Source: Pontederia crassipes
Lineage: Eukaryota; Streptophyta; Magnoliopsida; Commelinales; Pontederiaceae
Assembly (NCBI GenBank): GCA_030549335.1
Contig: CM060189.1
Coordinates: forward strand, 31,457,001 to 31,521,000
Length of the DNA: 64,000 nt
Direction of reading: 5' to 3'
Under the pieces are notes generated by a model that saw only the letters and a program-made list of their open reading frames with translations, was not told the DNA's origin and did no database searches. This document shows positions 1-12,541 of this stretch, in pieces (within the stretch, counting starts at the first letter, position 1; every line of letters starts with the position of its first letter). The position numbers and the translations under genes are program-made.

Positions 1-1071
1 TTCCCGTATAAGATTGGCTTCTGACATGAGCTGCTCAGCCTTAGAGAAAGGATAGGATCATGGGGTAAGGCATACAAGTGCAGTGTTAATATCAGACCAA
101 AAACTCCTTAAATTGCTTATATGCAGCTGACAGAAAAGAACATGTAATATCTATATCTATCTATCTATATGTTGATAGAAAAACATAAATTTTAGTTACT
201 ATCCAAATGATTGGCAACTTTAACACAGCAATGACCTTATGAGTTGTGACCTGTCAAGTGGCAATTCATCACTCAAATGATCGGACTCCACTGAATTGGT
301 CATGACTTCAAGATGCTGAAGATGTTTTCTTGCTTGAGTATTGAAGAATATGATGTCGGGAGTCTAGTATAGTGTTTTACTCTTCACATAAAATTATTAG
401 GACACCTAAAATTGATTCATTCCCAAGTTTAAAGCACCATCACTCAAGTACATTTTTTTATGAGGAAAAGGATGACCACCAAAGCTTGTGGTTGTCAAGT
501 CATGTACAAGTGTGAGCTCTTGAGAGAGCAACAAAAAAGGAGAGGTATATCAGCTACCCATAATCCCACTTTAGAAGAAAAAGGGAGATGTGTACAATAT
601 GTTCAAACTGACAAGTTTGCCCACCAAAAATCACTCAGTTGACTGGAGCCGGATGGCTCAAGTACTCTCCAACTCTGAATACTCAAAACTACATATCCAT
701 TGCATATAAGCAAACATGGGAGGACAGGTAATCCTTGTGCAATACAATTTTTTCGGTTAGCATGCAGTAAAGTTTTTTGTTTGCCTGAATAAAATGAGAT
801 AATAAACAATAAAGGAAAATGGGATGGTTTTGTACATATGGTGCACGTTTTGATATTAATTGTAAGACACTCTAGTTCCACTTTGAAATTTTTTAGTGTT
901 ATAATAATTTGAGCCTTAGAATTAACATCCAAAAATATATTATATCTGGTGCACTGAAGGTAAATATAGATGGATGGCTGCTATAAGGTGGTAGCTGTCC
1001 TTTCCGCTCTAAAAGAAACTTTTTTTAGGAGAAAAAAGATAACTATCAAAGTTGTGATTGTCATCCATGTA

Positions 1072-1123
<52 letters not shown>

Positions 1124-4100
1124 GGATGTCATGTACAAAAAGGGGCTCTCAAGAAGTCTAAAAAAAAGCTTTCCTTGCATAAGAATTTGAAATATTCACC
1201 TTTACAACTGTAGCTTCAACTTTTTTCTCCCTAATCTCTAGATTTTGCAGTTTTAACTCCCATTCCGTCTTTATGGCATTAAATCTCCGAGTTTCTTCCT
1301 CTTCCTTGATATTTTTCTCTTTCTCCTCAGTCTTGATAAGCTCTTCAAAGTGATTAGCTGAAGATGATTTCCGATTTTAACATAAAGAAAAGTATATAAA
1401 AAAGGAAGGCATGCTTTTCCAACAATCATAGATAAGAATTCAGAAAATGGCAATCGAAAAAGAAAAAAACATAAAAATATACAGCAAATAGAGATGAAAA
1501 GAACTTATACAGGGCCATGCCTTTTGCTTGCCTTTCTCTTATTTTGGCTTCAATGGCCACCATAGCATCTTTTTCATCACTTAACTTAGTTTTCAGTGTC
1601 TTAACATCCTTCTCAAGTGCTTTAGCTGAATTTACCTGTCAGACAAGAAGATGAGATTGGTTAATTCCTTATCTATTGTTTCATTTGTTCTAGTGCACTA
1701 CTTGTGAAGGATGTTTACATGTACAAGCATTAAACTTCTTGCAAAAGCATCATTGCTTTTTACCAAAAAAAAACCATTGCTTATTTCCATCTGTTTGATT
1801 TATTAAGACCCAATGCCAAAGGAAACTAACCATAATATCTATAAACATAGTTCACTTATGGTTCAGTAAGGATGTGAATGTAAGACCAGCTGCAAGTACA
1901 GAGGGGTCAACCTCTATAGGAAGCTTTATACACAAATTTTTTTATAGAAACAAAATGCAGACAGAAGATAAAGAAAATTGTAAATCAACTGTAGGTATCA
2001 ACCCAAGTAAACCATACTTGTTCTTGTAAAGACTGCATTCGAGATAAGTGCTTTGTTAATTTTTCATGAACCTGTAAAAGAAGAAAGGAAGTCAATTTCT
2101 TTAACAATAATACGATGAACTAAAGTGAGGAGATAATCCTCTTCAATAATAAGAGAAAGAAGATTCAGTGTATATGTGAGTATATATGCTCCATGAAATC
2201 TTAATGAAAAATTAAATCTTGGAGAACAAACTGACTTAGTGGAACAGTTTTTTTAGATAAATTTAAAAGATAGGGAAATGAGCAATAGCCATAGCTGATA
2301 TTGAATATGTCAGCGTCAACACCTCCCTAAAATAACTCAATGTTAATACGAAGAATGTTGAGAATTGAATTACGGCCAATTTTTGTCTATGCATATAGAA
2401 AACATAAAACATGCCCAGCATTGCATGCATATAAATGGTCTATCCTTCTCAATCATTTTCATGGAGGATTCTTTTGGACTAATGTGCCGGATTGCGACCA
2501 AGTTAACACCAAACTCATTTAGATAGTTAACATCTAGCTTTTATACTTAGGACTTTGATGCTTGTGCTCCTGTCCATAAGAACTCAACAAGTGGTACATG
2601 ACTTTCATTCCACAGTTATATATATAGATGGATGAACCACAACTCTGGTGGTCGTCCTTTTTCTCAAAAAAAAAAAAAAAACTCAACAAGTGATGAGATG
2701 AAAAATTGATAATGAATAAACTACACCTCATCATCTGAGCTTCAATTAAAGAAACCAGAGTCCGGAAGTTCAGTAAGAAAGGCTAAATATCATTCAGGAT
2801 TAGCAGAACACAGTGATAAAATTTAAGTACCTTTGAGTACAACTCCAAAGTGGATGTTTTCTCTTGGACATTCTGCATTGCCGACCTTTCAGAGTTCTTC
2901 AGCGCAGTTCGATATGTTTTTTTCTCCTCAAGTGCTCCCTTTTTGCAAAGTTGAATGTCAGTTACACGACTAGATCTAAATAGTTGTTTAAAAATGAAAT
3001 TAAAATCCAATCAAGTAATTCCTTTATTGAAAGTAATTCCTAGTTTCTGCACTTAGTTTTAGTTTAAGAAGTCTGGCAATATCAAGTTCAAATCATGCTA
3101 GTTTTGTTGTTTCGCTTCTTGTGCAGGATTTTCTGGGAGCAGTAAAAACTTTGAAGAACGGGTAGATAAGTTTCAGATCCAAAGCAAATAAGCTTTTGAC
3201 ACTAATTAAAAGGCAGAGAAGAAGCCTACTTAAAGGCAGGGGCAGCCATGAGGGGACCTCCATTTTCAAGAGACTTGAGCACCAAGGGACAGAGAACAAA
3301 AACTAGGAAGATGAAGGAGCTTATGGATGCCCATGCAGCCGAAAGCTGCAGTTTCTCTTCTTTCTAGAACATATTCTTTCATTTGTAATCTTTAATCTGT
3401 AACTCAGCGCATTTCGGAGCTTCTACCACTTCATCCGCGAATTGCCCAGTTCCGACCGACCCCTCCAAATGGGACCGATGGGTGTGGCTTTTGGACTCCT
3501 TTTCAACTTGCAGTCTCTACCTCCGCTTTCTTCCTGCCACCTCATCCCCGAACACATTCAAGGCGAACTGCAGGCTCAGATGACATTCTCATGTGCCGCT
3601 TAAAGCCAAAATCTTTGCTTAGCTCATGCAGCGTGACAAGATTCTCATTAGAGTGTACGGGGTCAAATGGGCGCCTAACACCAACACATCTTGCCCCTGG
3701 TGTGATGAGGTGGAGGAGAATGTTGCTCACCTATTCTTCAAGTGCTCCGTGGCTCGAGAGATTTGGTTGCATAGCCTTTTCTTTTAGTTTAAATAGTAAA
3801 TCCTTGTTTTGATAATTCTACATTTTTTAATCCTTGATGATATTAATCTGAGGACCTACATGACATAGCACAATGCATCACATCCCATATAACATACAGA
3901 GTACCTACAAAATAGGTAAATTTCCACAGTGGTTCTCCAACTATATCACTTATCCCAACCTGGTCACTCAATTTCATTTTGTAACAGCAGGGTTCCTTTT
4001 GGCTTGATATTCAGTCAAATATAGATTTTTGGAGGTCTCTATAAGTTTGGCAACGATGAAAGTAACAAGCAAACATATACATCACGTAGAAAGCATGTGA

Positions 4101-7065
4101 TTCTCTTCACAGTTTTATGGTTTCTTTGGCATTAATGAAATGGATGTGTCTTCATAGTGGAAGAGTTACGTTGAAAATATTGTGTCATTAGCAAAAAATA
4201 TGGTGAGATCGGACAAGGTTTTGATCTCCATATTGTACTGACACTATGTAATATAGTCATTTAATAATAAAATCTTGATGGTTGCAAAGGCAGCCATCCT
4301 TTACCTTCTAAAAAACCATTTTGTAAGGGGATTGTCATCCAACATTTTGAATTTTGCAGACGCAATCCTTTTGACTGGTGATTGCCAGTTATTCCATTAC
4401 AATATCCACATTTTCCTTCTCACCATATCAACATAAAATAAAAACTAAATAAATACACAATAAAAAGAAAAGATAAAAAAAGAGAGGGGGTTCCCACTCC
4501 ACCTTATAACTGAGGGCACGGATGAGGAAGGGACGGCATGCTTTTGTGTCAGCCCTCCTCCGCCTCATAACAGGAGCTGGTTTTACTTTTCAAACCTTTT
4601 TATTGCTTATTTTTTAATATCATTTCTAAGCACATGCATATTCCAAAATCAAAGTTTATGTTCATTATGAAGAAAAATGTAGAACCCTCAAATATATATT
4701 AATGGTACAGAAATAGTATCTTTATTAGGCTTAGTATAGGAAGTTTCATTCAAATGGAATTCGGAATAGATCACCTGCAGCTTGTCAGGCGATTGAACAA
4801 TTTTAGATAACAACGTGGAATTCTCTTGGGCATGTTTCAATAACTCAAAATCAGCTTCAGGTATCTGCAAGAAGAAATGAAAGAAGGAAAAATTTAACAA
4901 GAAAACTATATGATTTGAGTGCAAAAGTAGATGACATAAACAATTAATAATATTGCATTTAAGAAGAAAGGAATAATTCAACGCCTGAGCAACAAATTTA
5001 TAAAGAGTCCTAAAAAAACAAATTTATAGAGAGGGCAAGTTCCCATGCAAACCTGTTACAGTTTGTCTCATTTGACAATGTCAATTGTTTTTTATGTTTT
5101 TAAGTAAAGTAGTCAGTATGACCAGTCCATTAAAGCATGAAGCCTGAGTTTCAGTCTAGTTTCTATTTGCATTACATCAATTAATCTTCACAGTGGAGAC
5201 TACTTCTTGACTGGTAACTAAGCAGCTGAATTTTTAAATATCTAAGGGTAAGTTGATAATAACACAGGTATGATTCAAATATATGAAATTCTCATATTGG
5301 TACCCATCAACTATTTTAACTTATGTTTTACTGCCCTGTTATTTTCTTAATAGCATGTCTACTTCATTTTCTTTATTTAACGAAAAAAAATGTGCACCTA
5401 TGCATTTGTCCAAAAATGTTGTCTAACCACCTATTCCAGATCAGTAAAGAATACTGAAAGATTTGTCTGCTTAATTAAAAAAATGCAAACCTTCATTCTA
5501 GGATCAATGTTGTTTTCAATTTAAGAAAAATCAACCAAGGGAAAAAGGTGGCACCTTGGCTTGAATCGCATCAATCTTCTCCTTGAGTGATTTGGCAACA
5601 GTCTTCAAGTTCATTTGCTGCTTGTTGTAGTTTTGTATGGTCTGCCGCAAGTCCTTGACCTCGGGATCCAGCTGCTGGACTACAGGCTCTTCCTTCTCAC
5701 ATGAAACTTCATGCTCCAAAATAGCCTTGTTCATCTGCAAGTTTTTTGCCAATTTTTCTGTCCCAACTCTTACAACATATAATAACATAAATATACAGAC
5801 CAAAAAAGCGAGTTTTAAGGAAAAAGATAAAAAACACCTCATTAATCTTCTGCTCAAATTTAACCCTTTGTTCATCATACTCTGGGAACTGTTCCACTAT
5901 TGGTTGCAACATCTTCAACTTTTCCTCCCTATTAGTTAAAATCTCCAAACAAAAATCAGAGTTCCAGTAACTCTAGCCAAGATCAACTCGTATTTATAAT
6001 TTCTATAAATTAGCAAGTCCACATCAAGATAATTCTCATTATTCACATTAGTTGATGTCATCCTCCAACGCGTGTGATGGTTGGAACAATGACTGGCTAC
6101 ACTCCATCTGCTTTTAAGGGATAAACTTCATTGCATGGAAAATTCAATAAAGAAGAAGGATATTAACTCCATAAAAGGAATACCGAAGATATCAACACAT
6201 TACCTACAGTCTCTCCAGAAGCTTAAGCAAGGAAACAATGGAATACTTTGTTTACAATTAACTTTTTATAGCTAGGAAAGTTGACAACTTTTATAAATAA
6301 GATTTTTAATGCAAAACAGAACCATAGACTAAAAAATTATGAAATCCAAAGTAGAAGTGAAAGAACAAACCTTTTAAAGTTAAGGGAAAAAAAAAGACTG
6401 GAAACCTTAGGAACAAAAATTTGAATGAAACCATGCATGTATTATGTAATAAAGCTACTCTAACCAAACCAATTCAACCATCCAAACCTTAGAACAAAAC
6501 TTGGATTATGCGATAACTCTAGAATTAGTTAGCTCCATCACCCTAAAAACAGATGGATCACAGTACCTGTAGAAGATGAAGTTAACTACGGTGCTGAGGA
6601 TATGAATGGTGCGCCTGGGATCCGGCCGGAGGAGGTCTCTAAGGTTTAATCCCGGGTAGCGCATGGATTCGAGCAGGCCTTTTACTTTACGGTAGAGGTT
6701 GAAGATCCGGATGGCGTATACATGGTGGTCCGGATTATCCAACACCTCCAGCGCGCTGAAGGCGATCTGGCTATCAGAATCATCCCTGCGCAAACGCGAT
6801 GGATAAGAAGAAGAGGAAACGAATTAGACACAGGAGTAGGGTTTTGGAAGGTGATTGGTTGGTGCAGAGCGAACCCGAGTGGGTCGACATAGGAGAGGAA
6901 GTTAGAGTAGATGGCAGCGACGAGGTCGGAAGTGGGATTAGATAGATCCTCTGGTCGGACGTCGGCAATGCCGGTCTCGGCGAGAACGGCGGCGATCTCC
7001 GTCGCCGGGCGTTCAGGGAACGAGAACCCGGACATCTCTTTTGCTTTGTCTTCTTTCCCGCTCAA
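1..7065 (-). CDS. NUF2: Kinetochore protein NUF2 (3' end beyond window)
   Basis: NUF2 is a subunit of the NDC80 complex, which couples kinetochores to spindle microtubules. I read ten exons in frame: 7065-6875, 6785-6567, 5928-5838, 5734-5555, 4864-4775, 2938-2831, 2071-2018, 1635-1521, 1357-1200, and a last partial exon 39-1 beginning AEQLMSEAN. They give 415 codons; the family is about 440-460 residues, so little is missing. The N-terminal part (exons 1-3) matches the NUF2 calponin-homology-like head (PERPATEIAAVLAETGI, LDNPDHHVYAIRIFNLY, LLRPDPRRT, REEKLKMLQPIVEQ). The rest is charged coiled coil with the family stretch LLSKIVQSPDKLQ. The start at 7065 is the first Met; the Met at codon 11 (MSGFSFPERP) fits known N termini equally well. 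All junctions are GT-AG except exon 8/9, where the only in-frame join I found uses a GC donor. Introns hold an L1 remnant and short repeats. Identification is firm; exons 7-10 are less certain than 1-6. Confidence 0.88.
440..2683. repeat. Three copies of a short A-tailed repeat in NUF2 introns
   Basis: A 50-60 bp stretch resembling ACCACAACTTTGGTGGTCAT followed by a pyrimidine run and an A tail occurs at about 446-500 (minus), 1015-1066 (minus) and 2620-2683 (plus). The copies are diverged. They look like tails of old retroposons (LINE or SINE ends), but I cannot name the family. A (TA)n tract at about 1077-1118 adjoins the second copy. Confidence 0.4.
3400..4320 (+). mobile_element. L1-type LINE 3' remnant
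   Basis: On the plus strand, antisense to NUF2 and within its long fifth intron, translation around 3580-3780 gives pieces such as VPLKAKIFA, MQRDKILIRVYGVKWAP and CPWCDEVEENVAHLFFKCSV. This is the zinc-binding domain at the C terminus of plant L1 reverse transcriptases (zf-RVT: C-x2-C then H-x4-C). Stops and frame changes break it. About 450 bp further on, 4260-4315 reads like an L1 3' UTR with an A-rich end (GGCAGCCATCCTTTACCTTC then A run). Reverse transcriptase proper is absent, so this is a 5'-truncated, decayed copy. The same segment recurs near 63 kb. Confidence 0.6.
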
Positions 7066-7117
7066 ACGAGAGGAAAGAGGTGAAAGGCAGAGAGAGTGGG
7101 CTCCTCTGAGTTTCTAG

Positions 7118-9278
7118 TGTGATCCAATTTGGCCCAACAGTGGAAGAGAACTAAAGGCTCACTAGTACTAGAATAAAATTTATTCGTGAATAAATTTATT
7201 ATTAACTGTGTTAAACTTAATTTTAAATATGTGGTTTTTGGACAAATGTATGTAAATATGCATATATTTACAATTCAATTAATTTGTCAAAATTTAAGTA
7301 AATCATGTTTTTTCAAAATTGTGTAGCTTTTTGGGACAATAAATTATTAAAAAACAATTTGAAATCTGCTAGCTTTGAAGTAATTCAATATTAGTATAAT
7401 ATATATACACACATATTAATTTGACATCAATTTGAAAATATTTCAGAAATTATAATTTTGAGAAACTAATATTATGTTGGAAACATAAGAATTTACTTCA
7501 TAAAATGAACCTGCCTTAATAAAGAAACTGAAATAAAATTGGGTTGTAAAAAAAATTAAGGTTTTAAATGGACCAGAGGTGTCATAACTATATATATATA
7601 TATATGGGCTTTAAACAATAATTGTACATACGTGCATATAAAATTTGACGATTAAAATTGTATTTGATGTAGTGACAATGGATATTTGATTAAATTCAAA
7701 TAAGAGATTTATTGAGAATAAATATGTATATTTTTTTCATGAATGAATATAATCTTGTTAATATGCTACATGAGTTACAAGTGAGAAAATAATGAAATAT
7801 GCTTGGATTTAAAGGTTCTAATTGATGGGAACAAGTGTGTAGAGGTGCATAACTTCACTCAGAATATAAAAAAGTCACGAGTTCATTTTCTATTAGTAGG
7901 ATGTATATGCCCTTTTATTTTTAGTCTTTATTTTCTTTACATCGAGTCCATGAACCTTCTTTTATAATCGAAAAAAGTATTAATTGATAAAGATGACTAT
8001 AGTTATTTTAGCCGTTAAATCTCTTCACTCTTTTAATCACAAAAAGAATCCTTGAAGATATTGATTTTGCCTCAACTCTTACAATCTTATAATTCCTTCA
8101 TCCTTTATCTCACTGCAATTAGTTCAACGTGATCAACATTAGCTCACTGCCATCAACATTAATGGTAACCTCATTATCGGACTTTTTCTTTTTTTATCTT
8201 ACTTTGAGTTACACAATTTTTGACAAGCTGGTTGAATTAGAATTATGCGTACATATATTAAACAGAGAACTTTCAAGTTATAGTTGTGTTATTTATACTA
8301 AAAAGATGGCATTCATTTTTTGCATTTAATTACTGATAAAATTAATTTTTTAAAAGTAAAGTATTTAAATTTATATGTAATAATTGCTTCACATAAGGTG
8401 TGTTTGGATTGACGAACTTAAGTTCTTACTAATTTTCGAGAACTTATCAATTACATAGAAAAGTTTAGTTTTAATATTTGAATGAAAAGTGTAATGATGG
8501 AGAATTAAAAAGTTGATTTGACGGATAAATTATGTCAAATACTCTTCAACTTTGATATTTGCTCAGTGATATTCTTCAACTTCACTTTGTAACACGAATG
8601 TTCTCCATTTTTTAACTTGTTTCATCCCATGGCATCTTTACCTGCGATCGACCGTCTTCCGATCATGGAGTTTACGTGACGCTGATATGTCACTAATACA
8701 ATATCTTTTCTCCTCTCCACATAAACATGCCAATGACATGGCAATATTAAAATAAATAAATAAATAAAAATGTCTGCCTCCTTCTACGAAGCGGTCGTCG
8801 GAGGGGGCAATTCTTCTTCTCTGCCGCACCAGCAAAGACACGTGCAGGGGTTGACGCCTGCATGTGCCGCCGGCGCACACAGGCAGGCGTCGGAGCTCAA
8901 GGTGTGTGTTGGGGGGGGGGGGGGGGGGTCCCCCTGCGGTCGCAGGAGGCGACCCCCCCCCCCCTCGCCTGCGTGCTACGCCGGCGCACGAACGCAGGTC
9001 TGAGAGAGGGAGGGAGTGGGGGTTGCACAATGTCTTAATATAATATAAATTAGATTATATATAATAATAAAAGTTGAAATTAAAAGGTTTTAAAATAATA
9101 ATAAAAACATGTGAATTAATTTACTTTTTTTATGAAAAAGGTGATGATATTAAGTAGATAAGTGATATTTGAAAATACAATACGTGATATTAAGTAGAAA
9201 GAGAAATAAGTGGAACCCACCATAAATTTGGAAATGAAAAAAAAGTGAAGTTCACGAAACTTGCAAGTTCTAGATCAA
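7118..9278. other. AT-rich spacer with a GC-rich hairpin-prone patch
   Basis: I see no gene here. Most of it is AT-rich. A patch at about 8850-9000 is GC-rich: an 18-G run (8911-8928) and a 12-C run (8953-8964) lie between imperfect inverted copies of a motif around GCCGGCGCAC. At 8398 a GTGTGTTTGGAT motif resembles a MITE end, but I found no partner that fixes a boundary. Confidence 0.5.
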
Positions 9279-10922
9279 GATGAGGACTTTTTAGCTAGAA
9301 CTTTTGGGCTGTGTTTGAATTGGAATATTTCGCCAGAACTTAAGGAATTTCTGCCAAACACCTCGACTAATTTCGGTGGGACCCGCGCCGAATTTATGTT
9401 CCAGTCAACGCCAATTGTTCGAGCTCGCTTCGGCAAAAAAGTTCTTGCCTGATGGCAGAACTTGAGAATTTGTTTTCCGCCTCGCGAACTCCCTCGAATC
9501 CCACGCCCACCAACCATTTTCCTCTTTCACTTCTACAATGCATTTCCTTCTTTCGACCGTGCGCTTTCATTTCTTCTTCCGACCTCACGTCGGGAGACAT
9601 TCGCAAGATCTACGCCGATGGCAAGGTTGAACATGTGCAAGGTACATTCCTTCGACCCTGCGAGTTTCATCGATTCTTTCCTTCGGTTTTGTCTGACGTT
9701 TGTGTTCATTTTTTCGTGACATCTGTGTCGAAGTGCTTGGCTGGGAAGCGATTGAAGTTTGAGGCGGACTTACGATCAAATTACTACAGGCAAGCTCCCT
9801 TTTTTCTCCCAGTTTTTAGTTTCAAAACTAGGGTTTTCTCTTGATTCCTCGTCCTAGTCATGAAAGTACGCTTTGTTGTCCAATTTGGTTTGCTCCCTCT
9901 CTCGTTCTTTGCATCGATTGCGGCCATATCCCTCACGCGACCGCTGGATGTGCACAGAATTTCGTGGATCCGACCGAAATCCTCTAGATCCGACCGAAGT
10001 CCTCTGGATCTAGCCCGAGTCCTCGGGATCCGACCGGAGTCCTTTGGATCTGGCCGGTATCCTTTCGATCCGATGGCTTGCGGTTGTCAGTCGTGGGATA
10101 TGAAAGTGGCCACTGTTATGATCTTGCGACGGTCGGCTATATCAGGATAGAGTCCTTGATCTGAGTAACGAAAATTGAAATTACGACTGAGATTGTTTCT
10201 GTCGAAAGTTTAACATGCACCTCTACACAATAGTATAGTTTTCGGATAGTAATCTATCTACTATCACAATAAAAACATTAGCGTTAAGTAGTTGGGGATA
10301 CGGATTGCCTCTTAACTAATACATTTTTTGAAGTCTCTGGTGGTTAATGAAATGAAGTCGTAGTACTTTCTTTTTTACAGCCAATTGACAAGTGCGAAAT
10401 TAGAAGTAAGGTTTCCATTTCCAAGCAGTCTTCAGTTAGGCCAGCTGTGAAAGGTACTCCACGCCAACATAAACAATTGAGATATTACCTTCATTTATTA
10501 ACATTGATGTATTTTTTTTCTAGAACAAAGTAACCTAATATGACTAATGTATGTAGTAAGTGCTTGCCTTATTCATGTCATCGTTCGGGAGATTCTGCAA
10601 ATGTCTATATATTCATTGCTACTTATTCTTAAACTCTAATTTTTGTGTGCTACTAATATTTCATTGCAATCAAAATGTGTCATAGCTGTAGAAGTATGTT
10701 CTGTAATCTTGCATAACATCTAATTGCATTCCTTGTATTTGTGGTCGCGAGTCTCAAACAAATCATTCTTCAATAACAAAATCATAACAAACATTGGGGA
10801 GTGAAAGTAATATCTGATTATCACCTCTACTATCTAGTTGAGTGATTACGATAAAAGTTTATCAATGAGTACGGCACATTCTTCCTTCATTTGTCATGGA
10901 ATTCTTATTTGTCGTCATAGCA

Positions 10923-11832
10923 ATGGACACGAAAAAGGGAAAAGAGAATATGGCACCTTCAGGAGAGAAGATAAGGTCTAGTCACTAGTCTCAAAAAATG
11001 GATGAGATCTTCGTAGGGCTAATGTTGCAGGAGAATGTCGACGGTCACTTCAAGCACAATATATTCATGGGGGAGGCATGGAAAAGAATGATCTACACAT
11101 TTAACGAGAAGTTGAGCGAGTGAATGACTGTGGACCACTTGAAGAACCACCTGAAAGTTATGAAGAGGAACTTCGATCTGTACAAGGCCCTAGCCAACAA
11201 GTCCGGATGGGGGATGGGATCCTGAAAAATTTGTGCCGGTGGCACCGGAAGAGGCAACGTGGGAGGAGATCATTGTAGTAAGTAATGTCTATTGGTAGGT
11301 ATTGTATTGTTATACAACAGTTTAGTAATAAATTGCATTACCTAATACAGAGTATGCCAAGGTCAAAAGTAGGTTGTTTCCCCACTATGACGATTTCGCA
11401 TTCCTATTTGCTAATAACATTGTCACTGGAAAGGGAGCATGCACAAGCGCCTATGTCGTGAACTTGGAGGAGCAAGGAAGTTTAGATGAGAACATAATCG
11501 ACATGACCACTGGCAATGCAGACGGTAGTGGGGCATCGATACTTAGTGGGGACGCTGAGAACCAGTCCTCTCCCATGGAGTTCTCATTGTCGACTTTTCG
11601 TGCGACGACATCTTCAGGCAAGAGGACTCGATCAGGTTCCACACCCATTACATCAAAGAAAAAGAAAGTTGTCGGTGAGGTCGACATGGTGGCCTACGAA
11701 TTGGCCATGAAGTAGTTGCTACTCATGGAGGAAATGCTTGCGCGGGAGAGGAAGAAGAACCCCATCGTCTACTCTCTCGATGACTATTGGACGAAGTTGG
11801 AGGAAAGAAGCCAAACCTTTCTCCCACTGTGA
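10923..11832 (+). pseudogene. Harbinger ORF1: Myb/SANT-like DNA-binding protein, broken
   Basis: Reading from the ATG at 10923 gives MDTKKGKENMAPSGEK, then pieces typical of the plant Myb/SANT-like domain (Myb_DNA-bind_3): QKMDEIFVGLMLQENVDG, VDHLKNHLKVMKRNFDLYK, then after a small intron EYAKVKSRLFPHYDDFAFLF. In-frame stops break it, including one where the family has the conserved Trp at the domain start. A Ser/Thr-rich segment with a basic KKKK stretch follows (to 11715), and an open frame rich in Ser and Pro at 11970-12275 may be its tail. In this superfamily the protein works with the transposase encoded just downstream. Confidence 0.7.
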
Positions 11833-12541
11833 AGTTGATTATTGCAGAGTCCTTGAAGGAGGATAGGGATTTATGGACATTCATAAAGTGCGATGATCAA
11901 ATGCTACAATAGTGGATATCATGACGTGTATCCGATTACTTTCGTACCCAACAGCCGACCGCACCAGTTATGTCCTTTAATTCTGTCACATGTGAACAGT
12001 GTCTTTCACAACCACAAGTTTCCGCAACCGCTAGTCCCACTTGTTCCACTCTGCCAATCTTCCCCATGACTGACCTACGGGCAATGTTTGGTGACCTCAG
12101 CGGTACTCCCAATGCCTTTGCGATGTTTAAAGGATCGATGACACCTGGGCTGTGCAGTCCTTATTTCAGTCCTTCAAAAGTAAGGCCCCAAAACCAGGCG
12201 AGTGCATTACCTTCTCGTCGCTTCATTCCACCTCGATCCAGTGATGCTCGGGCGTCCTCGACCGAGTCGGAGTAGGCATTACCTATTGCGTGTTTTGTTA
12301 TCCCGCACAAGTGTGCTCCTTTTGAATTGTTATTATATTGTACTAATCTATGCACTTTCCTTTTGTTATTTAGTCCCGCATGTAGTGCGGCTTTTGTGAC
12401 CCCTTGATGTGCAAAAGTGTGTTAGTATGTGCTTTTGTCTGAACTATGAACAATTGTAGTATGACTATGTTATGTTAACAAGAATGATAGCTTGAGTTAT
12501 CTTATCTTTAAAAAGTCACTTACATTTCTGTTATCTTCTAG

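Noticed and set aside
8397-8420. Possible alternative left end of the Harbinger element (GTGTGTTTGGAT next to TAA)
   Set aside because: It resembles the far right flank, but the blocks at 9279 match the right end better; kept only as a boundary doubt.
8638-9030. 130-codon minus-strand frame over the GC-rich patch
   Set aside because: Low-complexity Gly/Pro translation of G and C runs.
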